64,000 bases of DNA from Flavipsychrobacter sp. (GTDB taxonomy: Bacteria > Bacteroidota > Bacteroidia > Chitinophagales > Chitinophagaceae), in the NCBI GenBank assembly GCA_021155965.1, contig JAJNBJ010000003.1, forward strand, positions 182,385 to 246,384. The letters run 5' to 3'. Position 1 is the first letter of the stretch; the number at the start of each line of letters is the position of its first letter. This document shows positions 48,990-57,537 of this stretch, piece after piece. Both the position numbers and the translations under genes were made by a program. A model generated the notes under the pieces. The model saw only the letters and a program-made list of their open reading frames with translations. It did no database searches and had not been told where the DNA came from.

Positions 48990-50861
48990 ATGGCAAGAGA
49001 AACAGGTCATAACCCTTACAAAACCGGATCGGTTGATCTGCCCCCGGATATGAACAAACCCGGCAAGGGCATTTCCGTGCGCAAGCTGTGTATATTCCTC
49101 GCGGTTATTTCTTTTGCCGTCTACGCCAATACCTTGCAGAATGGCTATGTGATGGACGATATAACGGTAACAACCGGTAATACAATAGTGACCCAGGGTT
49201 TCAGCGGCATTCCTGACCTACTGTTCACTACCCGCCTCAAAGGGTTTCAGCAAGGGGCTGACGCCGAAAGCTACCGGCCTGTGCCCATGATAACCCATGC
49301 TATCGAGTACCAGTTGTTTGGGGACAATGCGGCAGTGGGACATTTTTTCAATATTATCCTGTTCATTGGCTGCGTAATTGCACTATTCGTTTTCTTAGAC
49401 AAGCTTTTTGCGCATAAGCGCACCGGAACAGCATTTACAGCATCCCTGCTGTTTGCCCTGCACCCCATACATACAGAGGTTGTCGCCAACATAAAAAGCC
49501 GTGACGAACTGCTGTGTTTTCTATTTGCGTTCATTTCCCTGAACCAATTTGTTAATTATGCCAATGCCGGAAAAACAAGGCAATTGATAGCAGGTGCAAT
49601 ATGCCTGGCACTGTCACTACTGAGCAAGGAAACAGCTATCTCATTCATAGCCATAGCCCCTCTCGTATTTTTCTTTTATATTAATGCAAACCGCAAGCAC
49701 AGCATCGTTATTTCAGTTACCACTCTCCTGGTAGCACTTTGCTATCTGGGGGCACGTGGGGCTGTGTTGGGGTTTGACAGGGAAAATGCAATTACATTCA
49801 TTGCCAACCCGATCTCCGGCGCTCCCGATATCGCCACCAGGCTGGCAACGGCATTTATGGTATTAGGCATGTACCTTAAATTATTGTTCGTGCCGTACCC
49901 ACTCGTTAGCGACTATTGCTATAATACGATACCATTAGTGGGTTTCGGAAATGCCTGGGCTTTACTATCTGCAGCATTATATGTGGCACTGGCGGGCATC
50001 GGCCTCTACCGCCTGTTTAAAAAACCTAACGACCCATGGGCCTTCAGCATACTCTACTTCCTGGTAACCATAGCCCTGTTTTCCAACATACCCTTCCTGG
50101 TCTATTCTCAGATGGCCGAGCGCTTCCTGTTCTTTGCTTCAGCAGGCTTTTGTTTAGCCGTTGCATTGGCGGTAGAACAATGGATGATCAAACTACCACT
50201 TACCGCCTCTTTTACCAAAAACAAACCAGCATTAACGACCCTATCGATTGTATGCCTTGTATTCTTTGTATTAACTGCTCTGCGCAATACCGACTGGAAA
50301 GATAATTACTCCCTATTCAAGACCGACCTTGAGAAGGTGCCGGATAACGCCCGTATGCACTATTATCTTGCAAATACTATTGCCTATAGCACTCCGGGCT
50401 CAACTACCGGATCAACTCCAACGGGAAAAGATGCAGATTGTATAATATTGTTAGATAAAGCGGTGAAGATATATCCGGACTTCAGCGAAGCACATGCTTT
50501 AATGGGCATTATATACGGCCGTATGCAAATGCCCGATTCTGCTATTCACCATTATAGCATGGCGATAGCCGCTAACCCAAAGAATAGTATTGCGCTCTAT
50601 AACCTGGGCATTGCCCTGTATGCAAAAAAAAGCTACCCGGAAGCCATCAGTTTTATAAAAAAGTCCCTTTCCCTTAATCCGGATTTTGTTATGGGCAACC
50701 TGAACCTGGCACGCTGCTACTCAGACAGTAAACAATACGACTCTGCAATAGTATATTATAAGAGGACGCTCGACCTTGAGCCCGGCCTTATGCTGGCTAA
50801 ACAGGGCCTGAACTTTGTTTATAAGAAAAAAAGCGAAGCTGATACAACTGGCACACACTGA
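48990..50861 (+). CDS. TMTC-like polytopic membrane protein with C-terminal TPRs (third copy)
   Basis: A 623-residue paralogue of the two genes at 2629-6416, with about ten membrane segments and TPRs from about residue 500 (ALMGIIYGRMQMPDSAIHHYSMAI, ALYNLGIALYAKKSYPEAI). Shared marks are the acidic loop YVMDDITVT, SYRPVPMITHA and HPIHTEVVANIKSRDELL. The ATG at 48990 (MARETGHN) is chosen as it parallels the MAKS starts of the paralogues; it is preceded at once by TATTTTGG, suggesting a leaderless transcript. It lies between kinase and regulator genes on the opposite strand. Confidence 0.72.
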   Translation: MARETGHNPYKTGSVDLPPDMNKPGKGISVRKLCIFLAVISFAVYANTLQNGYVMDDITVTTGNTIVTQGFSGIPDLLFTTRLKGFQQGADAESYRPVPMITHAIEYQLFGDNAAVGHFFNIILFIGCVIALFVFLDKLFAHKRTGTAFTASLLFALHPIHTEVVANIKSRDELLCFLFAFISLNQFVNYANAGKTRQLIAGAICLALSLLSKETAISFIAIAPLVFFFYINANRKHSIVISVTTLLVALCYLGARGAVLGFDRENAITFIANPISGAPDIATRLATAFMVLGMYLKLLFVPYPLVSDYCYNTIPLVGFGNAWALLSAALYVALAGIGLYRLFKKPNDPWAFSILYFLVTIALFSNIPFLVYSQMAERFLFFASAGFCLAVALAVEQWMIKLPLTASFTKNKPALTTLSIVCLVFFVLTALRNTDWKDNYSLFKTDLEKVPDNARMHYYLANTIAYSTPGSTTGSTPTGKDADCIILLDKAVKIYPDFSEAHALMGIIYGRMQMPDSAIHHYSMAIAANPKNSIALYNLGIALYAKKSYPEAISFIKKSLSLNPDFVMGNLNLARCYSDSKQYDSAIVYYKRTLDLEPGLMLAKQGLNFVYKKKSEADTTGTH

Positions 50862-50866
50862 CCCGG

Positions 50867-51580
50867 TCAGGCTATGTATGCCATCTCAAATTTGTAGCCT
50901 ACCCCTTTAACTGTGGTTATGAGATCAATGCCTATTTTTTGGCGTATCTTACGGATATGCACATCTATAGTGCGGTCGCCTACAATTACATCCGTACCCC
51001 ATACACGCTGCAGTATCTCGTTGCGCAGGAATACCCGGCCTGGCTTAGATGCCAGTAGCGAAAGCAATTCAAACTCTTTTTTCGCTAACAGTATTTCCTT
51101 TCCTTTATAAGAGACAGTGAATTTTGTTTTGTTGATCTCCAGGTCGCCAAAAACCAGCTTTTGGTCCACCTCATCGTCCTTGCGGAAGCGGCGGAGTGCA
51201 GAGCCTATACGGGTAGCAAGCAATTCAGGCTTGATGGGTTTTGTTATATAGTCATCTGCACCTATTTGCAGGCCTTCAATTTCACGCTTCTCATCATTTA
51301 AGGCAGTAAGGAATATAATGGCTGTTTCGTCAAACTCATGCATTTTCCTCAGCTCCTTAATGGTTTCGATACCGTCTTTGTTAGGCATCATAATATCCAG
51401 CAATATAAGGTCGGGCCTGAAATCCCGCGCCTTACGGATAGCTTCTACCCCATCCCTGGCGGTGGAGATCAGGTAACCTTTACTTTTCAGATTATAGCTA
51501 ATGAACTCCACTATATCCGGTTCATCGTCAACTACGAGAATTTTCCCTGGGAACACTTCCATATTTTCTTGAATCGTCAT
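50867..51580 (-). CDS. OmpR/PhoB-type response regulator
   Basis: A 237-residue two-component regulator. The receiver domain has the acidic pair Asp18-Asp19 in VVDDEPD, the phospho-acceptor Asp62 in LLDIMMP, the Thr in FLTAL and the Lys in YITKP. The C-terminal winged helix has FTVSYKGKEILLAKKEFELL and RTIDVHIRKIRQKIG. A TACTTTTG -7 box (51581-51588) lies directly against the ATG at 51580, so translation may start at 51562 (MEVFPGKIL), which also fits the usual short N-terminus. It is likely the partner of the upstream-lying PhoR-like kinase. Confidence 0.93.
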   Translation of the reverse strand: MTIQENMEVFPGKILVVDDEPDIVEFISYNLKSKGYLISTARDGVEAIRKARDFRPDLILLDIMMPNKDGIETIKELRKMHEFDETAIIFLTALNDEKREIEGLQIGADDYITKPIKPELLATRIGSALRRFRKDDEVDQKLVFGDLEINKTKFTVSYKGKEILLAKKEFELLSLLASKPGRVFLRNEILQRVWGTDVIVGDRTIDVHIRKIRQKIGIDLITTVKGVGYKFEMAYIA

Positions 51581-51670
51581 CAAAAGTATGTTGTCAATGT
51601 TAACCGAATAAGAACGCTACATTACCGTATTGTTAAGAAGTTAACACGAAATTACTCCTAATCGCCCACA

Positions 51671-51703
51671 AAAAAGGCATTGTATACAATACAATGCCTT
51701 TTT
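51671..51703. terminator. Terminator after the coiled-coil membrane protein gene
   Basis: A perfect 15-base stem (AAAAAGGCATTGTAT with ATACAATGCCTTTTT) with a 3-base loop lies 21 bases past the stop of the minus-strand gene at 51725. Being palindromic with A and T ends it can work in both directions. Confidence 0.8.
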
Positions 51704-51724
51704 ACCTTATTAATACTCAATTCG

Positions 51725-52666
51725 TTACCTGAGGTCTACGCTGCCGCTGCCTACCTTATACCCTTCATTAAATATTTCTATATTATACTTACCACGGCCA
51801 TAATTGCCATCCTGCTGCCAGTCTACCACAACATCTTTCACGGGCATATTCTGGGTAAGCGCAATATTCTTCAAAACAGAGTATTTAACCTGGTCACCGT
51901 TTGCAGTGGTCATCACGCCCGATGCATTTGATTGGGTATAGAGCACAGCCCCATCAGGGCCGGTTATACGCAGGTACACCTGCTTGGTACCGCTTTCAGC
52001 TATACGGTTCTCAACAATATCAAAGGTTATACGCAGCACATCTACCTTCTTGGCTTTCGATGTTCCTTTTTCTTTGCCATTCCTGCGTTTATCTATGGGG
52101 GTCATCCGAATATTAGCTGCAGCTAGTACAGAACCTGCCTTTTTCAGGGCGATATTCTTTTCAACAGTAGAATCGCGCTCTTTTGTAAGCACCTGGTTTT
52201 GACCGGTCAGTTCAGCATTCTCTTTTTCAAGTTCCGCTATGCGGGCTTCATACTGCTTGGATTTGTCGGTAAGCTGGGTGATCATTTCCCTTGCTTTTTT
52301 CAATTCGGCCTGCGTTGCATTCTTATTGCTTAATATCACCCTTATTTCATTCTTCAGCTTCGCCATAGAAGCTTGGTCGTTCTGTAATGCGCTGTCTAAG
52401 CGTGCGTTCTGGGATACCAGCTGGTCAATTTTAGCAGATGCAGCGGCAAAATCGCTTTCCAGCGATACCCTGTCTGCGTTCACAGAATCTATCACCTGGT
52501 TTTTCTGCGTTTCCATTACCTGCTTGTCTTCTGCCAGCCTGTTCTTGCTCATGAACAGGTAGACACAGCCAGCCAGCAGGATGACAATAACAACCCAATA
52601 AATGATACTATTGTTTTTTCTGCCCGAATTGTTTTGATTGGAACTTGTTTGATTATATTGGCTCAT
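51725..52666 (-). CDS. Single-span coiled-coil membrane protein
   Basis: A 313-residue protein with an Asn/Ser/Gln-rich N-terminus, one membrane span (about 22-40), a long coiled coil (about 45-170 with regular Lys/Glu/Leu heptads, such as TELTGQNQVL region) and a C-terminal beta domain (about 205-313, with DVLRITFDIVEN and VYLRITGPDG) that would lie in the periplasm. Proteins of this layout are common in Bacteroidota but have no assigned role. It has its own terminator. Confidence 0.75.
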   Translation of the reverse strand: MSQYNQTSSNQNNSGRKNNSIIYWVVIVILLAGCVYLFMSKNRLAEDKQVMETQKNQVIDSVNADRVSLESDFAAASAKIDQLVSQNARLDSALQNDQASMAKLKNEIRVILSNKNATQAELKKAREMITQLTDKSKQYEARIAELEKENAELTGQNQVLTKERDSTVEKNIALKKAGSVLAAANIRMTPIDKRRNGKEKGTSKAKKVDVLRITFDIVENRIAESGTKQVYLRITGPDGAVLYTQSNASGVMTTANGDQVKYSVLKNIALTQNMPVKDVVVDWQQDGNYGRGKYNIEIFNEGYKVGSGSVDLR

Positions 52667-52732
52667 AATTTACTTTTGTTTAAGACACTAAAAATAAACC
52701 TAATTACAAATGTAATATACATATTTTGGTAA

Positions 52733-53458
52733 ATGCAGTATTTAAAGGAAATTTTGTTTATCGATATAGAAACCGTGCCAATTCAGCCGGATTATGAATT
52801 ACTTAACACAAGTATGCAGACCGAATGGGCGCGGAAAGCAAAATTTGTGAAAAGTGTAACAGAAGGCGTTACAGACCCGGCAACGCTTTTCAGCGAAAAG
52901 GCAGGTGTTTTTTCTGAGTTTGCTAAAATAGTATGCATAGGTTTTGGCAGCCTCAATAACCATGACGGCACCTGGAAAATGCGGCTGAAAGCAATAGCAA
53001 ATGATAATGAAAAAATATTGCTGGAACACTTCTGCGAGACATTGGCAAAATTCAACAGCCTCTATCCCGACCTGAAATTCTGTGGGCACAATATCCGGGA
53101 GTTTGATATTCCTTTCATTTGCCGCCGCATGCTGATCAACAGCATTGGCCTCCCGCCTTGTTTAGACATCAGCGGCAAAAAACCATGGGAGATCAACCAC
53201 CTCGATACTATGGAGTTATGGAAGTTCGGAGACTACAAGCACTTCACCCCTCTCTCGTTACTCGCAACTATATTTGGTATCCCCTCCCCAAAGTCGGATA
53301 TCGATGGCAGTATGGTATCATCAGTTTACTGGAAAGACAAAGACCTGGCAAGAATAGCAGCCTATTGCCTGCAGGATGTGTACACTACCGCTAAAGTGTT
53401 CCTGAAACTAAAAGGGATAAATGATATTGAGATCACCCCGGAATATGTAAATGCATAA
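52733..53458 (+). CDS. DEDDy-type 3'-5' exonuclease (PolB-like)
   Basis: A 241-residue predicted exonuclease of the PolB-exo-like family. The DEDDy acidic motifs are FIDIET (Asp11, Glu13), GHNIREFD (Asp125) and AAYCLQDV (Tyr211, Asp215). No polymerase domain follows. It may act in DNA repair or proofreading. TATTTTGG lies three bases before the ATG, pointing to a leaderless mRNA. It is convergent with the first cyclase gene, three bases from its end. Confidence 0.88.
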   Translation: MQYLKEILFIDIETVPIQPDYELLNTSMQTEWARKAKFVKSVTEGVTDPATLFSEKAGVFSEFAKIVCIGFGSLNNHDGTWKMRLKAIANDNEKILLEHFCETLAKFNSLYPDLKFCGHNIREFDIPFICRRMLINSIGLPPCLDISGKKPWEINHLDTMELWKFGDYKHFTPLSLLATIFGIPSPKSDIDGSMVSSVYWKDKDLARIAAYCLQDVYTTAKVFLKLKGINDIEITPEYVNA

Positions 53459-53461
53459 TGA

Positions 53462-55477
53462 TCAGGATACAAAATACATATTCATCATCCCCTTATTCTT
53501 CGCATCTATCTCTCCCCGGTATTCGCAACTGAATTTACCCTTTACCAGTTGATAGGTGCTCTCCGAAATGTTTATTTTTCCGGGCTCGCTATGCTGCTGC
53601 ATACGCGCAGCAGTATTAACGGCGTCGCCCCAAATATCGTAAGCAAATTTCTTCACACCCACTATCCCAGCTACAACACTTCCGCTATGTATGCCTATCC
53701 TTACCTCAAATGTGGTGCTGCCCAGTTTTCCTATCCGGTCAAGCATAAATGCAGTTATTTCCTTTGCCGCATTCACCACATTTTCAGCATGCTTGTCATC
53801 AGCTACAGGAATACCGCCTGCCGCAAGATAGGCATCGCCAATGGTCTTTATCTTTTCAATATTGTATTTGGCGGTTATTTCGTCAAAAGCCTTAAAACAA
53901 GTGTGCAGTTCATCGATCAGTTCCTGCGGCTTCATTATCTCGCCTGCTTGGGTAAAATTCACAAAATCAGTAAACAGTACAGTAACATTATCATAGTGCT
54001 GCGCCTGTGTACTGCCCTTGTTTTTTAATTCCTGTGCTACCTCATGTGGGAGAATGTTCAGCAACAGTTCGTCAGATTTTTTTCTCGCTGCCTCAGATTT
54101 CCCCCGCTCCCTGATAATAAAAAATAAAAAAAACAGTAAGCACACTATGCCGGCCAGGCCGGCATATATATAATTTCGCTGATGCCTGAATTTCACATCA
54201 GCCATTTTTCTCGCCTGCACATTTTTAAGGCTATCTGTTTCTATCTTGCTCTGCAATTCAAGCCGGGCAATTTTCACCGCATTGTCTCGCGAAAAGACCG
54301 AATCCCTCGTGACCATGTATTGCGACTTCGCTATCAGCGCACCATAAAAATCGCCCAAAAGGGAGTCAACTGTAGAAAGTTTGGCATAGCCTGTTTGCAG
54401 GTCATCAAGCGCGCCAATTTCTTTATCTATTGCTATCGCCTTATCAATATAATCCTTTGCCTTGCGCAGGAGGGCATCCCTTCCTTTGGGTATCAATGAA
54501 TCCGGCACATAAGCCCGATGCCTTAATTCAGAAGCCTCCTCCAACTGATTTGTTTTTGCAGCCGCAACAATACTAATATAATTACTACCGATCCCTCCTA
54601 ACGCCATTGCCTCTATAGCCTTCTCACCAATTTCACGGGCTACATGCAATGCTTTGAACTGCCAGTTAATTGATTCAGTATAATTATACTGTTTACTATA
54701 AATACTCCCTATATTAACCGAAGTTCCTGCAATGCTTTGTCTGTCATCTATCTCTTCAGCTATTTTCAAAGACCTTGTAAAATAATCAAGCGCTTTAGCA
54801 TACTCGCCCGTAGTCAAATAAATATTACCGATGTTGCCTGTCACATCTGCAATACCCTTTTTATCACCCAGTTCTTCTGCAATTTTTAAATGCTTCAACC
54901 CATATTGCAGCGCTTTCTGGTAATCCCCCAACGAAAAATAGATGACGCCTATATTGCCGCTCACATTGGCCATGAATTGCTTATGGCCTATTTCTTCATC
55001 TATTCTTAATGCCCTTAGAAAATACTCCAGTGCCCGGGGATAGTCGCCCTGGTATTCATATACCATGCCTATATTGCTGGTAATGGAGGCAATACCGGTC
55101 TTGTTGCCGATCTCTTCATAGAGTTTTAATGCCTTAAAATCATGTTCCAGCGCCTTCGGAAAATCAGATTTGATACAATAGTTCAGGCCTATTCTATTAT
55201 TGGCATCAGCGATCCCTTTTTGCCAACCAAGTTGCTCAGCCAATGCCAGTGCCTGCTGCCCGTACTTTACACCTTCACCCGGATCAATATTATAATACAG
55301 GTTTGAGAGCTTGTTCAATAATTTCACCTTATTGGAGTCTTCTTTCTGGTTGGGCAATTTTTCAACAAGGGAGTCGATCAGCGCCTTGCCTGACAAACGG
55401 GCACTTTGTGCAAAGCTATTGCCGCCTTCAGCAAAGCTGAAAAGTAAAACAATGAGGAACTTTAAAAGATTGCCCAT
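53462..55477 (-). CDS. TPR adenylate cyclase, class III (copy 1)
   Basis: A 671-residue exported-sensor cyclase: signal peptide (cleavage near NSFAQ), about seven TPR repeats (60-320; for example GDYPRALEYFLRALRIDEEIG), a membrane span near residue 440 (GLAGIVCLLFFLFFI) and a C-terminal class III catalytic domain (about 470-671). Metal Asp residues are in LFTDFVNFT and IGDAYL, the substrate Lys is in EKIKTIGD and the Asp in YDIWGD, which predict ATP rather than GTP. The transition-state Asn/Arg pair is NTAARM. It is the last of three tandem cyclases and overlaps the previous gene by one base. Confidence 0.92.
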   Translation of the reverse strand: MGNLLKFLIVLLFSFAEGGNSFAQSARLSGKALIDSLVEKLPNQKEDSNKVKLLNKLSNLYYNIDPGEGVKYGQQALALAEQLGWQKGIADANNRIGLNYCIKSDFPKALEHDFKALKLYEEIGNKTGIASITSNIGMVYEYQGDYPRALEYFLRALRIDEEIGHKQFMANVSGNIGVIYFSLGDYQKALQYGLKHLKIAEELGDKKGIADVTGNIGNIYLTTGEYAKALDYFTRSLKIAEEIDDRQSIAGTSVNIGSIYSKQYNYTESINWQFKALHVAREIGEKAIEAMALGGIGSNYISIVAAAKTNQLEEASELRHRAYVPDSLIPKGRDALLRKAKDYIDKAIAIDKEIGALDDLQTGYAKLSTVDSLLGDFYGALIAKSQYMVTRDSVFSRDNAVKIARLELQSKIETDSLKNVQARKMADVKFRHQRNYIYAGLAGIVCLLFFLFFIIRERGKSEAARKKSDELLLNILPHEVAQELKNKGSTQAQHYDNVTVLFTDFVNFTQAGEIMKPQELIDELHTCFKAFDEITAKYNIEKIKTIGDAYLAAGGIPVADDKHAENVVNAAKEITAFMLDRIGKLGSTTFEVRIGIHSGSVVAGIVGVKKFAYDIWGDAVNTAARMQQHSEPGKINISESTYQLVKGKFSCEYRGEIDAKNKGMMNMYFVS

Positions 55478-57513
55478 TAAACCATTGTTTTGTGCACAAA
55501 ATACATTTTCAGTTTCCCCTTGTTCTTCGCATCTATTTCGCCCCTGTATTCGCAGTCAAATCTGTCCTTTACTAGTTCATAAGTGGTCTGCGATATATTC
55601 ACTTTGCCCGGCTCGCTATTTTGCTCCATACGCGCTGCTGTGTTCACTGTATCTCCCCAAATATCGTAAGCGAATTTTTTCACCCCTACTATCCCCGCCA
55701 CTACGCTGCCGCTGTGAATACCTATCCTCACTTTAAAGCTCCTTTTACCTAGTTCCAGTTGGCGCTGTTTCATAAATGCACTTATCTCCAGAGATGCCCT
55801 CACTACATTTTCAGCATGTTTAAGATCAGAAACAGGCAATCCTGATACAGCCAGGTAAGCATCTCCTATTGTTTTTATCTTTTCAATATTATAACGGGAG
55901 ATAATCTCATCAAAGTTTTTAAAACAGATATGCAGCTCATTTACCAGTTCCTGTGGCGACATCGCCTCTCCTGCTTTCGTAAAATCAACAAAATCAGCAA
56001 AAAGGACCGTAACATTATCAAACAACTTTGCTTCAGAAGTCCCCTTTTCCTTTAGCTCTGCTGCTACTTCTTCCGGCAGGATATTACGCAGCAGGTCATC
56101 AGATTTCTTTTTCTCTACTTTCAGTTCATCATGCTGCTTTTCTATTTCTTCCTTCTGTGCAACAACCTCTGCCGTACGTAGTTTTACTTCCTTTTCCAGC
56201 GATTCCTTCTGATTTTCAAGCATGTGCTGTTTCTCAACCTCTTTTGCCAGGTTCTCATCAGATAGTTCCTGTATAGACTTTACCTGTGCTATCAGTTTCA
56301 ACTGGTTCAGGCCATTGCGTTTACCCAAAATAAACACAGCGGCAAGAGGGTATATATAAACTATCGTCTGACTGAAATAATCGAAAAGAGCAAGAAATGT
56401 CTTTTGATAGTTATCTTTTTGTCCCTGTGAAGCAAGAACTATAATGTAAATAATGGCCAGCGTCACAAACGCTGCAATGGGAATAAAGCAAATAACAAAA
56501 ACAGTCTTTGCCTCCCACCGCTTTTGACCAATACCTTGAATCAGAAAGTACAATGTCGATATCCACACATAGCAAAATAGCAGAACATATATTAAGCCGA
56601 GGACAATAGGAACATGGCCCTCGAAAATACTTATATAATAGTAACGGATGAATGGGAGGAAACAGACCAATGCCAGGCCGGCAATTACAAGCAACGGTAT
56701 TTTCGATTTCTCCCGGTTCTTCAATATTTTACAGAAGAAAATAGACAAGAACTCAAAACAGAAAATGCTAATGAAAGCCTCAAGATTGTATAAAATATCA
56801 GTTTCAAAATAATCCCATAAGAACGACAGGGCCGCAAAAATACAAAACAGCGAAAAATACAAATTCTCAGTTTTTTCCCTGAAAAAAACAAATAAGAACA
56901 TAAACACAACCCCAAAAGCAAGGTAATAAAACCCCATTCCGTACGATTCTTTCATCTCCGCTATATCCTTCTCTACTTTTTCATCAGCCAGCTTTTTATC
57001 AAACAACTTTAATCCGAGCTGAAATATCTTGGTCTGCTTATACGGCAGATAGGTTATATCAAGTTGCGTAAGTGTATCATTGAAGATGATATTTATGTAC
57101 TCCTTCTGAATATACTTATGTCTGGCGCCCGATGGTTGAAATACTCCCGTGGCCAATAGGTCCTTACCATTCAGTTGTATCAATACCGATCCTTCCAGCG
57201 AATAGCGCAGAGATGTAATTTTGTTTAGGAGTCCGTTACCAACAACAAACGAGGCAGATAATCGAACTGTATCCAGGTCATTTGATTGAAAAAGTGTGTC
57301 CGGACGGACAGATTTATAGTTTGTTATACTGCCATTTGTACGTCTTACATTAACATCCCATGTAAACTTGTGAAAGATATTCACAGATGCGGCAGAATCT
57401 TCTTTATTCACCATTTCGCTGATACGCACCAACGTATCCGGCCGTGCAGACGAAACAGCACTGATAAAGCATAAAAGGCAAACAAGCAATTGTCTTCCGG
57501 CAGCGTTTCTCAT
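55477..57513 (-). CDS. 7TM-DISM adenylate cyclase, class III (copy 2)
   Basis: A 678-residue cyclase: signal peptide, a periplasmic beta-sandwich domain (about 30-180, DISM-type), seven membrane segments (about 190-405), a coiled coil (about 415-490) and the catalytic domain (about 490-678) with LFADFVDFT, EKIKTIGDAYL and YDIWGDTVNTAARM. Lys and Asp at the substrate positions predict adenylate cyclase. The sensor differs from its TPR neighbours, while the catalytic half is nearly the same. It starts 24 bases after copy 3 ends and overlaps copy 1 by one base. Confidence 0.93.
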   Translation of the reverse strand: MRNAAGRQLLVCLLCFISAVSSARPDTLVRISEMVNKEDSAASVNIFHKFTWDVNVRRTNGSITNYKSVRPDTLFQSNDLDTVRLSASFVVGNGLLNKITSLRYSLEGSVLIQLNGKDLLATGVFQPSGARHKYIQKEYINIIFNDTLTQLDITYLPYKQTKIFQLGLKLFDKKLADEKVEKDIAEMKESYGMGFYYLAFGVVFMFLFVFFREKTENLYFSLFCIFAALSFLWDYFETDILYNLEAFISIFCFEFLSIFFCKILKNREKSKIPLLVIAGLALVCFLPFIRYYYISIFEGHVPIVLGLIYVLLFCYVWISTLYFLIQGIGQKRWEAKTVFVICFIPIAAFVTLAIIYIIVLASQGQKDNYQKTFLALFDYFSQTIVYIYPLAAVFILGKRNGLNQLKLIAQVKSIQELSDENLAKEVEKQHMLENQKESLEKEVKLRTAEVVAQKEEIEKQHDELKVEKKKSDDLLRNILPEEVAAELKEKGTSEAKLFDNVTVLFADFVDFTKAGEAMSPQELVNELHICFKNFDEIISRYNIEKIKTIGDAYLAVSGLPVSDLKHAENVVRASLEISAFMKQRQLELGKRSFKVRIGIHSGSVVAGIVGVKKFAYDIWGDTVNTAARMEQNSEPGKVNISQTTYELVKDRFDCEYRGEIDAKNKGKLKMYFVHKTMV

Positions 57514-57537
57514 AGTATGCTCAAGATAGGCTGATAA

